Positions 7,198 to 14,342 of a stretch of DNA of 34,062 bases are shown piece after piece; positions within the stretch are counted from its first letter, which is position 1, and each line of letters starts with the position of its first letter. The position numbers and the translations under genes are program-made. Source of the stretch: Planctomycetia bacterium (GTDB taxonomy: Bacteria > Planctomycetota > Planctomycetia > Gemmatales > Gemmataceae); contig JANXSH010001052.1 of NCBI GenBank assembly GCA_025356615.1, positions 1 through 34,062 of the forward strand, given 5' to 3'. The notes under the pieces are model-generated. The model was given only the letters and a program-made list of their open reading frames with translations, made no database searches and was not told the origin of the DNA.

Positions 7198-8213
7198 GGC
7201 CCCTTGCCTCCGTTGCCGGCCATCCGCTGTCGCGGAGAGGTGTCGTCACTCAGATGGGCCAGTAGGGCCGTCAGCAGCAGGCGATTCCCTCGCTCGGAAT
7301 AGTGCTTGTCGGGAATGAACAGATTTTTCTTGTCCTCGGCCTCGAGGAACGGCTGACGCACATCGCAGACATCGAGGCCGGCTTCCCGGCAGATGGGCGA
7401 CAGCTGATCCTGCAAGCCGAACTTGACGCCTCGCAAGATCTGCTGATGATCGGGGAGCAGGACGACCGTGATGGGCACGGCATGACGGCGGCCTGCCTCA
7501 CCCAAGCCCGTCAGGATCTGCCGTAGGTCCGCCAACACCCCCGAGGGGACTCCCTTGGCACAGTAGCGATGAGGGAACATCGGCACCGCTTGGTGCCTGC
7601 CGGTGCGAACCCAGGCCAGCATTCCCAATCTACAGCGAGAGAGGATGGCACCGCTCGAACCGTCGGGGACATGGGGAGTGTAGGCGATCCCACCTCGAGA
7701 GGTGACGTGGATCTGAGATAGAGAATGTGCGGTCAACGGCCAAGCGTCTCCTGGGATCAGGACGAAGAAGATCCGTTCCGGTTTCATTCCATGATCGAGC
7801 AACAACTGGATCTGAGCGGCACGGATGAAAGGCAGTTCATTTCGCCCAAGATTGAACACCGGGCGATCCGGCAAGGACGCGCGAGTGGTGTCGGCCAAGG
7901 CTCCAACCATATGCACGAAAGAACTGCCGAACATCGCCCAACAGCGCGGCGACTGGGAGACATCGCGCAACTCGTCGATACGCCCTCGGTAGTCTTCCTC
8001 GAACTCCTCCCACGACCGATACTGAACGCCATAGCGGTTATCGGCTCGAAACGGCCCAGTAAGCCCAGAATCGTCACCGAGGTAGGGGCGGAAATCCCTG
8101 GGCGGGAAGCGGCGTAAGAAGAACTCACTCGCGGCCAGCAAGGCCAGCGATACGACAGCTACTCCCCCCGCGAAGGCTCCGAGGCGCCTGAGCCGCAAGA
8201 ACGGTGCCTTCAC
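7194..8213 (-). CDS. SGNH-hydrolase-like membrane-anchored acetyltransferase partner (AlgJ/AlgX-like)
   Basis: This 339-residue protein has one N-terminal membrane segment (residues about 11-30) and a large outside domain. SGNH/GDSL elements are visible: FGSSF with candidate nucleophile Ser97/98, NLGRNELPF (the Asn block) near 121-129, and IPDKHYSERGN with Asp302 and His304, the DxxH-like end of the catalytic triad seen in AlgX/AlgJ. It likely takes the acyl group delivered by the coupled MBOAT protein and transfers it to a surface glycan. The gene is first in a two-gene operon; downstream the ATG of the MBOAT gene overlaps its stop. The function is inferred from the pairing and the motifs. 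Confidence 0.78.
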   Translation of the reverse strand: MKAPFLRLRRLGAFAGGVAVVSLALLAASEFFLRRFPPRDFRPYLGDDSGLTGPFRADNRYGVQYRSWEEFEEDYRGRIDELRDVSQSPRCWAMFGSSFVHMVGALADTTRASLPDRPVFNLGRNELPFIRAAQIQLLLDHGMKPERIFFVLIPGDAWPLTAHSLSQIHVTSRGGIAYTPHVPDGSSGAILSRCRLGMLAWVRTGRHQAVPMFPHRYCAKGVPSGVLADLRQILTGLGEAGRRHAVPITVVLLPDHQQILRGVKFGLQDQLSPICREAGLDVCDVRQPFLEAEDKKNLFIPDKHYSERGNRLLLTALLAHLSDDTSPRQRMAGNGGKGP

Positions 8214-8410
8214 TGTCTACCTCCTGGCCTCTTCCGTGAGGATTGGTCCTGTCCTTCTGCGTCAGAATCCAACGCCCCTTACATAGCGACCCTCGACTTC
8301 CTGGGCAATCCCGATCTTGATTTGGAGTGTGACTACGGAAGTAGGCGAAGCCCATCGGTTGCAACCGGTAAGCTCTAATAGACGTTCCCGGTGAGGATGC
8401 CCCGTCCGGT

Positions 8411-8504
8411 CCCCTCGCCCCTGTACTCGGGGGAGAGGGGTTAGGGGTGAGGGGTTCTTAGCAGGCCATGCCTCTCCCCCTCTCCCCCGAGTACAGGGGA
8501 GGGG
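8411..8504. repeat. Inverted repeat with C/G-rich 30-nt arms
   Basis: Arm 8411-8440 and arm 8477-8504 are reverse complements except for a two-base difference, separated by 36 nt of GGGGTGAGGGG-type sequence. This CCCCTCTCCC / GTACTCGGGGGAG style of repeat is typical of short interspersed repeats in large planctomycete genomes, and could fold into a long hairpin in RNA or DNA. Confidence 0.7.
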
Positions 8505-8562
8505 AGCAGGAGATCGGATACCCTCAACGGGAACGTGTAGAAGGGCCTGTTTTCGCTTCCTT

Positions 8563-8932
8563 ATTACCCCGGCCCGGAAGTATCGCAGTAATCTTAGCCC
8601 GACGCGCAAGCGAGGGATTGGGGTAGCCAGGCAAATACCCTCGCTCGCGCGTTTTGAAGTTGCGCGTTTGGAGCGATCACGGACGGACACGACCGGAGCG
8701 GCGATGCGTAAGCACGCCGGTGCAGGCTCGGGCCGGAAGGTCGACCACCGATCGCGTCGTCCCGTCCCCGGCGAGGCGACGATCCGGTCCCAGCCTGCAC
8801 CGGCGTGCTCACGCATCGCCGCTCCGGTATCCCAGCCGCCCCGTGGATCGCAGCTCGCCCAAACGCGCAACTTCAAAACTCGCGCGTCGGGCTAAGACTT
8901 CACTTCGTGATCTTCTTCCGGGCCGGGGTAAT
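8563..8932. mobile_element. 370-bp MITE-like element with nested perfect inverted repeats
   Basis: The outer ends (8563-8580 and 8915-8932) are perfect 18-bp inverted repeats beginning ATTACCCCGG. Inside, further arms pair in register: 8593-8607 with 8882-8896 (15/15), 8651-8670 with 8860-8879 (20/20), and 8693-8726 with 8794-8827 (33/34). The unit encodes no transposase. Small size, terminal inverted repeats and a folded interior fit a non-autonomous miniature element. I do not see a clear target-site duplication. Confidence 0.6.
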
Positions 8933-8981
8933 ATTGCATATCGCGTTCGACTTTGCCGTCTCTGATCGGCAATCGAAGCGA

Positions 8982-11489
8982 TTACGCATCCTGCCCGCGA
9001 ATCTGCGCCTTCAGCGTTTGTCGCAGCCGGTTCTCGACGACTTTGTGGGCCTTCTCGATGTCCTTGTCCGTCAGCGTGCGGTCGTCGGCCTGGTAGGACA
9101 GAGCGTAGGCGAGACTCTTCGTTCCGGCGGGGATGCTGTCGCCGCGATATAGGTCGAACAGGCGCACGCTGCGTAGCAGACCGCCCCCGCCGGTGCGGAT
9201 CTCGGCCTCGACGCGCTCGGCGGGCAATTCTTCCGGGACGATGACGGCCACATCGCGCAATGCAGCCTGGAACCTCGCCACGGGTTGATAGGCGAAGCGT
9301 GCGGGCAACACCTGCCGCAGCACCGCGAGGTCGAGATCGAGGACGAGGACCGCCCGGCCCGCGAGGCCGAACGCGGGGGCCACCTTCGGATGCAGTTCGC
9401 CCATCACGCCGAGGACGATCGAGCCGGACGCCACCTCCGCACTCTTGCCGGGGTGCAGCATCGGCGACACCGTCGGGCGGAAGGTCACGCCGACGACGTG
9501 CAGGTCGGCCAGCAGACTTTCGACAAGCCCCTTGAGGTCGAAGAAATCCATCGTCCGGGTGTCGTTCATCGCCCCATCAGCCCAGAATTCCGGGCGGCGC
9601 TTGCCGCACAGGACGACGGCGAGTTTGCGCGGCTCGTCGGGGAGCTTCTGCCCCTCGCGAGGGACGTAGACCGAGCCGACCTCGAAGAGGCGAACCGCTT
9701 CGGCGTTCTCGAGATTGCGTTGCGCCACTTCGAGGACGCCGGACAGGATCGTCCGCCGCATCGAGGTGCGCTCACTCGAGATCGGGTTGCGCAGCGTGAC
9801 GTATTCGCCCGTCACGCCGAGCGGCTTCTCGCGCTCCGGGGTCGTCAACGAATAGGTGATGACCTCTTGCAGTCCGACGCCGACGAGTTGGTCGCGGAGT
9901 GTCTCCTCGAAGGCGACGGCCTCGTTGCCGAGTTGGGCGGGCAACTCCTCGGCGAGCATGGTCGAGGGGAGCCGGTCGTACCCCCAGAGCCGGACGAGAT
10001 CCTCGATGAGGTCGGCCGGCCCCTCCTGGATATCGAGCCGATGCGTGGGGACCGTTACCCGAAGCCCTCCTTCGACAGGCTCCACGCCGAATTCGAGCGT
10101 CTTCAGGATGCGCTCGCACTCGGTCGCCGGGATGTCGATGCCGACGAGGCGGCGGATCTTTGCCATCCGTAAGTCGATGACGCGAGGCGGCACCGGAGAC
10201 GGGTAGTTATCGACGACGCCTTTCGCCACCACGCCGCCCGCGTGCAGGCGCATCAACTCGCTGGCCCGCCCCAGCGCGATCGGCACCATCTCGGGGTGGA
10301 TGCCCTTGCTGAAACGCTGGCTCGCCTCGCTGATGAGGTCCAGACCTCGCATCGTGCGGCGAATGTTGAGGAAGTCGAAGCTCGCCGACTCCAGCAAGAC
10401 GCGCTTCGTCGTCAGGCTCACCTCCGTCTCGGCCCCGCCCATCACACCCGCCAGGGCGATCGGCCCGACGCCATCCGCGATGACGAGCATCTCCGGCGTC
10501 AACTCTCGCTTCATCCCATCGAGTGTTACGAGCGTCTCCCCCGCGCGGGCCGACCGCACGACGATGCGTGGCGCTTTGCCTCCCGCCCGGCGCTCCAACA
10601 CGTCGAGGTCGAACGCATGCAGCGGTTGGCCCCACTCGAGCATCACATAGTTCGTGATGTCCACGATGTTGTTGATGGGCCGCATCCCCGCGTAGGTCAA
10701 TCGCCGCTGCATCCACCCCGGCGCGGGGCCGACGGTCACGCCTTCGATGATCGCTGCCGCGTAGCGCGGCGAGAGCGCGACATCGTCGATGACGACCTCG
10801 ATTCGGCCCACGATGGCCGGGCCGTCGGTCTTGGGTGCATACGCGGGACAGGTCAGCGGTTGACCTGTCAGGGCAGCCACCTCGCGCGCGATGCCGACCA
10901 TCGAGAGACAGCGGGCCATGTTCGGTAACACGTCGGCCTCGAGGACGATGTCGCCCATGAAGTCGGCGAGCGGCACGCCGACGGGGGCATCTTCCTCGAG
11001 CAAGATGATGCCCTCGTGTTCGTCGCTGATGCCCAGTTCGTAGGCCGAGCAGACCATCGAATCACTCAACACGCCGCGAATCGTCGTCGGGCACAGTTCG
11101 CTAAGCCTCTTAGGTGTCGCGTGCCCGTCGAACAGCACCGAGCCAGTCAGCGCGAGAATGACCTTCTGCCCGCTGTCGCCGACGCTCAGGTTCGGCGCGC
11201 CGGTGAGGATCGTCTTCTCCGCGCCGACGGGGTACTCGACGACGGGCAGTTTGAGACGCTCGGCGTTGGGGTGTTGCCCGACGGAGAGGACGCGGGTGAT
11301 GACGATCTTGTCGCGGTCCCACACCGGGCCAGGCTCGTCCTGCCTCACGCGCAGTCCGTTGGGGACGGGCAAGCCGTAGGAGCGGAACCCGGACACCTCC
11401 AGGCCGGCGAGCGTGAGGCGCTGGGCCAGCTCGGCGACGGGCAGGTCGAGGGGGACATAGTCGGCGAGCCACTTCAGGGGGATCTTCAT
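8982..11489 (-). CDS. pheT: Phenylalanine--tRNA ligase beta subunit
   Basis: This 835-residue protein starts MKIPLKWLADYVPLDLPVAE; the longer open frame is rejected because GGAGA sits just before this ATG and the family begins here. In order: N-terminal region with the EMAP/tRNA-binding domain (KIVITRVLSVGQHPNAERLKL; GAPNLSVGDS), the B3/B4 editing domain (RPINNIVDITNYVMLEWGQPLHAFD), B5 (about residues 400-475, RLVGIDIPATECERIL), the catalytic-like core (EVITYSLT, RNPISSERTSMRRT), and the C-terminal FDX-ACB anticodon-binding domain (RFQAALRDVAVIVPEE). With PheS it charges tRNA-Phe. pheS is not adjacent: the upstream neighbour is on the other strand, so the two subunits are encoded apart. A decayed copy of the gene's 3' end lies at 5547-5598. 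Confidence 0.96.
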   Translation of the reverse strand: MKIPLKWLADYVPLDLPVAELAQRLTLAGLEVSGFRSYGLPVPNGLRVRQDEPGPVWDRDKIVITRVLSVGQHPNAERLKLPVVEYPVGAEKTILTGAPNLSVGDSGQKVILALTGSVLFDGHATPKRLSELCPTTIRGVLSDSMVCSAYELGISDEHEGIILLEEDAPVGVPLADFMGDIVLEADVLPNMARCLSMVGIAREVAALTGQPLTCPAYAPKTDGPAIVGRIEVVIDDVALSPRYAAAIIEGVTVGPAPGWMQRRLTYAGMRPINNIVDITNYVMLEWGQPLHAFDLDVLERRAGGKAPRIVVRSARAGETLVTLDGMKRELTPEMLVIADGVGPIALAGVMGGAETEVSLTTKRVLLESASFDFLNIRRTMRGLDLISEASQRFSKGIHPEMVPIALGRASELMRLHAGGVVAKGVVDNYPSPVPPRVIDLRMAKIRRLVGIDIPATECERILKTLEFGVEPVEGGLRVTVPTHRLDIQEGPADLIEDLVRLWGYDRLPSTMLAEELPAQLGNEAVAFEETLRDQLVGVGLQEVITYSLTTPEREKPLGVTGEYVTLRNPISSERTSMRRTILSGVLEVAQRNLENAEAVRLFEVGSVYVPREGQKLPDEPRKLAVVLCGKRRPEFWADGAMNDTRTMDFFDLKGLVESLLADLHVVGVTFRPTVSPMLHPGKSAEVASGSIVLGVMGELHPKVAPAFGLAGRAVLVLDLDLAVLRQVLPARFAYQPVARFQAALRDVAVIVPEELPAERVEAEIRTGGGGLLRSVRLFDLYRGDSIPAGTKSLAYALSYQADDRTLTDKDIEKAHKVVENRLRQTLKAQIRGQDA

Positions 11490-11720
11490 CGTCGTCTCCG
11501 GGTCGGTACTCAGGAGGTAGTTGTAGGGACGGAGGGCGTGGCGGGTATCACCGGGCGCGAGGTTTTCCATACCGACCGGCAACGCGAAGTTGCGAGACGA
11601 GCCGGGTTTAGGAGAATTGTCGGCGGACGGGAGGAGACGATTGACGACTGCGGGAGGGACGGATAGGATTATCCGCAAGATGAGGCCGAATCAGCGGTGA
11701 GGCGACGGAGGGGCGACCGG

Positions 11721-12077
11721 ATGGGCGACGGCCAGCCTACAGACATAACGCTCCTGCTCGACAACCGCAATAACCCGCCTGCGCGGTGCGAACCAAACGA
11801 GGCGGGCTGGGTGCTGGACGGTCGGTGCGCGGCATATCGGGCAGACGGCACGCTACTGCTGGAGATCACTTACTGGCGGGGTGTCGCCCACGGCCCGTAC
11901 CGCGACCACTGGTCCAATGGCCGACTGGCAACCGAGGGACAATACGCCGACGGCATGCAGGAGGGCGAGTGGCGGTTCCACGACACGGTGCCGGGTAAAC
12001 CGCTGGAAGTGATCCAGTTCGTGGCCGGGCGGGAGGTCGTGGACGGGGATGCGTTCTTCGGGCGGCCACAGGGGTAG
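11721..12077 (+). CDS. MORN-repeat-like protein (YwqK-type)
   Basis: This 118-residue protein begins MGDGQPTDITLLLD. The start at 11721 is chosen over a GTG at 11697 because GGAGG lies about 9 nt upstream. The middle carries MORN-like units: GTLLLEITYWRGVAHGPYRDHWSNG, then GRLATEGQYADGMQEGEWRFHD. Such proteins are often annotated as YwqK-family antitoxins, but MORN repeats only show a small beta-sheet fold and the toxin is not evident here. It is divergent from pheT and followed by a small membrane protein. Confidence 0.7.
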   Translation: MGDGQPTDITLLLDNRNNPPARCEPNEAGWVLDGRCAAYRADGTLLLEITYWRGVAHGPYRDHWSNGRLATEGQYADGMQEGEWRFHDTVPGKPLEVIQFVAGREVVDGDAFFGRPQG

Positions 12078-12104
12078 CATAGACACGCGGCGAGCGGAGG
12101 TCGG

Positions 12105-12320
12105 ATGTACGCAACGGCAATGACTGTGATGCTGATCGGACTTGGGATGGTGCTGGTCGGTTGGCTGTTCTTCCGTAAGCCGGGAGTAGGGTTGTGGACG
12201 TTTGCCCCCGTGTGGCGGGCGAACCAATACCTCGAGCCACCAGGCGCGGCCCTCTGGATAGCGGGTTTGGTCGTCGGTTTCGTCGGCGTGGCCCTGCTCT
12301 GGACGTACGGCCTCCCCTAA
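12105..12320 (+). CDS. Small two-segment membrane protein
   Basis: This 71-residue protein has hydrophobic segments at about 4-22 and 47-67, with a short loop between containing RKPGVGLWTFAPVWRANQY. GGAGG lies 4 nt before the ATG, which supports translation. I do not recognise a family. It lies 27 bp after the MORN-like gene on the same strand. Confidence 0.55.
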   Translation: MYATAMTVMLIGLGMVLVGWLFFRKPGVGLWTFAPVWRANQYLEPPGAALWIAGLVVGFVGVALLWTYGLP

Positions 12321-12387
12321 CCAAACGCTGCATTTGACCAGCCGCCACAGCAGTCGGCGGCCAAGATACGAGTACGAGGAGAAAGCC

Positions 12388-12603
12388 ATGTTCGACCGCA
12401 TTACGTTCGAGCCACAGATCATGTGTGGCCGAGCTTGCATTCGCGGCATGCGAATTCCGGTGTCGGTCGTCGTAGGCCAGATCGCCCACGGTGCCACTTG
12501 GGACGAAATACTGCAAGGCTATCCCGACCTGGAACGGGAGGACATTCAGCAGTCGCTCGAATATGCCGCCTGGTTGACACACGAGGAAGTCCGGACCGCT
12601 TGA
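12388..12603 (+). CDS. DUF433-family antitoxin
   Basis: This 71-residue protein begins MFDRITFEPQIMCGRACIRG; GAGGAG 6-7 nt upstream fixes the start. The pattern of the opening followed by IRGMRIPVSVVVGQIAHGATWDEILQGYPDLEREDIQQSLEYAA is the classical DUF433 signature: a short winged-helix-like DNA-binding fold used as antitoxin. The next gene, 12 nt downstream, is a DUF5615 PIN-like toxin, the usual partner. The pair should act as a toxin-antitoxin module with the antitoxin repressing its own operon (known for related systems; not shown here). Confidence 0.9.
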   Translation: MFDRITFEPQIMCGRACIRGMRIPVSVVVGQIAHGATWDEILQGYPDLEREDIQQSLEYAAWLTHEEVRTA

Positions 12604-12615
12604 CGGAGAGAGCCT

Positions 12616-12984
12616 TTGCGATTCCTGGCAGACATGGGTGTATCGCAGCAAGTCGTAGAGTGGCTGCGCACGAATGGACATGACCTGGTTCATCTGCGCG
12701 AGGAGGAACTGCAACGCTTGCCGAATGGTGAGATTTTTCAGAAGGCAGCCCGCGAACAGCGGATCGTGCTGACACTCGACCTGGATTTCGGCGAAACACT
12801 CGCCGCGAGCGGGGACCAAATCGTCAGTGTCATTCTGTTTAGGCTGCGGAATACGCGGACCACTTTCGTGATCCAACGCCTCGAGGACGTGCTGACCCAT
12901 TCGAGCGCCGATCTGACACAAGGAGCTATTGTAATCGTCGAAGACGGCCGGCATCGCGTGCGCAGCCTTCCCATCCGCAGCTAG
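12616..12984 (+). CDS. DUF5615 PIN-like toxin
   Basis: This 122-residue protein uses a TTG start with GGAGAGAG just upstream, giving MRFLADMGVSQQVVEWL, the normal opening of DUF5615. The PIN-like acidic positions are present: Asp6 in FLADMG, the ELQRLPNGEIFQKAAREQRIVLTLDLDFGE stretch with DLDF, and a C-terminal QGAIVIVEDGRHRVRSLPI. PIN-like toxins are Mg-dependent RNases. The gene follows the DUF433 antitoxin by 12 nt. No key acidic residue is obviously lost, so the module may be active. Confidence 0.9.
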   Translation: MRFLADMGVSQQVVEWLRTNGHDLVHLREEELQRLPNGEIFQKAAREQRIVLTLDLDFGETLAASGDQIVSVILFRLRNTRTTFVIQRLEDVLTHSSADLTQGAIVIVEDGRHRVRSLPIRS

Positions 12985-12985
12985 A

Positions 12986-13063
12986 GCCAACGATCAGTAC
13001 CGCGTCTGCTCCCGTTGGGAGGGCGGCGAGGCGCACGAGGTGGAAATCGTCGTTTACTACTGA
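12986..13063 (+). pseudogene. C-terminal fragment of a HigB/RelE-type toxin
   Basis: Directly after the DUF5615 stop, 25 codons read ANDQYRVCSRWEGGEAHEV and end in a stop. This matches the last strand of HigB/RelE toxins (NDQYRICFRWEGG...VEIVDYH). The rest of the toxin is missing, so it is a truncated relic. Confidence 0.75.
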
Positions 13064-13072
13064 GGAACTGCC

Positions 13073-13369
13073 ATGCCACGCCGCAAACTGCCGACGATCC
13101 ATCCCGGCGAAATATTATTAAAGGAGTTTCTCTCCCCCTCGGCGTCAGCCAATACCGGCTAGCAAAGGAGACGAGTGTGCCGCCACGGCGGATCAACGAG
13201 ATCGTGCGGGGGTTGCGGTCCGTCAGCGGACACGGCTCTGCGGTTGGCGCGATACTTCGGTACGTTAGAGCGGTTCTGGCTCAACCTTCGAGCACGCTAC
13301 GATCTGGAGGTGGAGAAGGACTGGCTTGGGAAGCGTCTCATTAGTTCTACTGTGCCGGTTCAGGCATGA
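13073..13369 (+). pseudogene. Frameshifted HigA-type antitoxin
   Basis: Joined across three frames, the region reads as a HigA helix-turn-helix antitoxin: MPRRKLPTIHPGEILLKEFL in frame 1, then LGVSQYRLAKETSVPPRRIN and EIVRGLRSVS in a second frame, then ADTALRLARYFGTLERFWLN and the usual ARYDLEVEKD in a third. Two frameshifts, near 13140 and near 13225, break the gene; the first frame ends at a TAG around 13160. GAGGA precedes the ATG. The HigB toxin just upstream is only a C-terminal fragment, so the whole module is dead unless the sequence contains errors. Confidence 0.8.
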
Positions 13370-13397
13370 TTCGAGAAGACGGCGATCAGGGATAACA

Positions 13398-13450
13398 GTA
13401 GGCCCCGCGAGCCGAGCGGGGCTGGTCCGGCTCGGCTCGCCGGACCTACT
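13398..13450. repeat. Double-hairpin interspersed repeat, copy 1
   Basis: This 53-nt unit matches 18618-18670 with one mismatch. It consists of two short hairpins, CCCCGC...GCGGGG and GTCCGG...CCGGAC, whose loops (GAGCCGA and CTCGGCTCG) are complementary to each other. Outside it, TAACAGTAGG and CCTACTACTGTTA form a further inverted repeat. It lies after the dead higA and between convergent genes. Confidence 0.8.
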
Positions 13451-13571
13451 ACTGTTACCCCCCTCGAACCATCCCAACGGCACTAACTTTACTAAAGTCT
13501 CGAAACATCTCGAGGTAGACGATTCCGCGCGACGCTGCGAAACGGTCGCGCTTCTAACCCCGGTCGTTCCC

Positions 13572-14162
13572 TCACATCTCCGGCAACTGCCCCCCCAGCA
13601 AGGTGCTGATCTGGAGCGACGCTGCGGTGTACCGTCGTCGAACGGTGCGGACATCGATGTCGAGCAGGTCGGCGATCTCTTGCTGGGGCCAGCCGTGATA
13701 CAACACGAGGCTGAAGACCTCGCGTTCCTCGACGGGGAGTTTTTCGACGGCCTCGTGGAATCGGCTCCAGAGTTCGAGTTCGGCGGGTGCGATCGATTCC
13801 GGAGCCTTGGGTTCGCGGGCGAATCGCTCGTCGCCGCCTGCCTGGATCTTGCCGCGATAACGCCGCGCGAGGTCGAGCAACTCGCGCCGGACGTGGACAG
13901 CGGCCAGATTGAAGAAGTCGCGCGTCGTGGGAGGGTTGAGTTTCTTGAGCGTGTTGAGGAGTCGGCACACCGTCCCCTGGAACACGTCACTCGTATCGGC
14001 CCAGGTACGGACGTTGGGGTAGCTCTTCAGCATGCGCCGGGCCAGGTTTTCGAGGCGATGGCCGATAGCGCGGAAGAGTTCGTCGGCGGCCTTGGCGTCC
14101 CCCGCCTGCCAGCGCTGCACATATCCATGTAATTGAACGGAGTCCAGGCCTGGCTCTGACAT
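13572..14162 (-). CDS. ECF-type RNA polymerase sigma factor
   Basis: This 196-residue protein starts MSEPGLDSVQLHGYVQRWQA; GGAGG 8 nt upstream favours this ATG over one 24 codons earlier. Region 2 is AADELFRAIGHRLENLARRMLKSYPNVRTWADTSDVFQGTVCRLL and region 4 is LPVEEREVFSLVLYHGWPQQEIADLLDIDVRTVRRRYTAA, with a helix-turn-helix that reads the -35 element. The DTSDVFQGTVCRLLNTLKKL style is that of the large planctomycete ECF group linked to protein kinases. No anti-sigma factor or kinase is adjacent here, so its control is not visible. Confidence 0.88.
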   Translation of the reverse strand: MSEPGLDSVQLHGYVQRWQAGDAKAADELFRAIGHRLENLARRMLKSYPNVRTWADTSDVFQGTVCRLLNTLKKLNPPTTRDFFNLAAVHVRRELLDLARRYRGKIQAGGDERFAREPKAPESIAPAELELWSRFHEAVEKLPVEEREVFSLVLYHGWPQQEIADLLDIDVRTVRRRYTAASLQISTLLGGQLPEM

Positions 14163-14292
14163 GCGAAAGACCTCCGACCGTGCGAAAAAGAGAAGCATGA
14201 TAGAGGATTGTATCGCGTCTCCTGGGAAGGACAATCGTCCCGGATCGGGAGAATCTCGAATCTCTGGGATGGCACCGAGGCTCTCCCTCGCG

Positions 14293-14298
14293 TATAAT
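14293..14298 (+). promoter_or_regulatory. Candidate -10 box for the DEAD-box helicase
   Basis: A perfect TATAAT lies 45 nt before the chosen start. It is only 6 nt from the earlier in-frame ATG (14304), which argues that the earlier ATG is not the translation start. I see no strong -35. Confidence 0.4.
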
Positions 14299-14342
14299 CA
14301 CCTATGCGTCATCTTGATTTCGATCGCTCTCGCGAGAATGTA

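Larger units (their letters stand above)
8214..8981. other. 768-bp intergenic region made of inverted repeats
   Basis: This region between pheT and the SGNH gene contains no supported gene. Open frames here on both strands encode near-copies of each other only because the DNA is palindromic. It holds an inverted repeat at 8411-8504 and a 370-bp MITE-like element at 8563-8932. Confidence 0.8.

Noticed and set aside
8262..8965. Several small open frames on both strands encoding MKLRVW-type peptides
   Set aside because: The frames come from the palindromic element and mirror each other.
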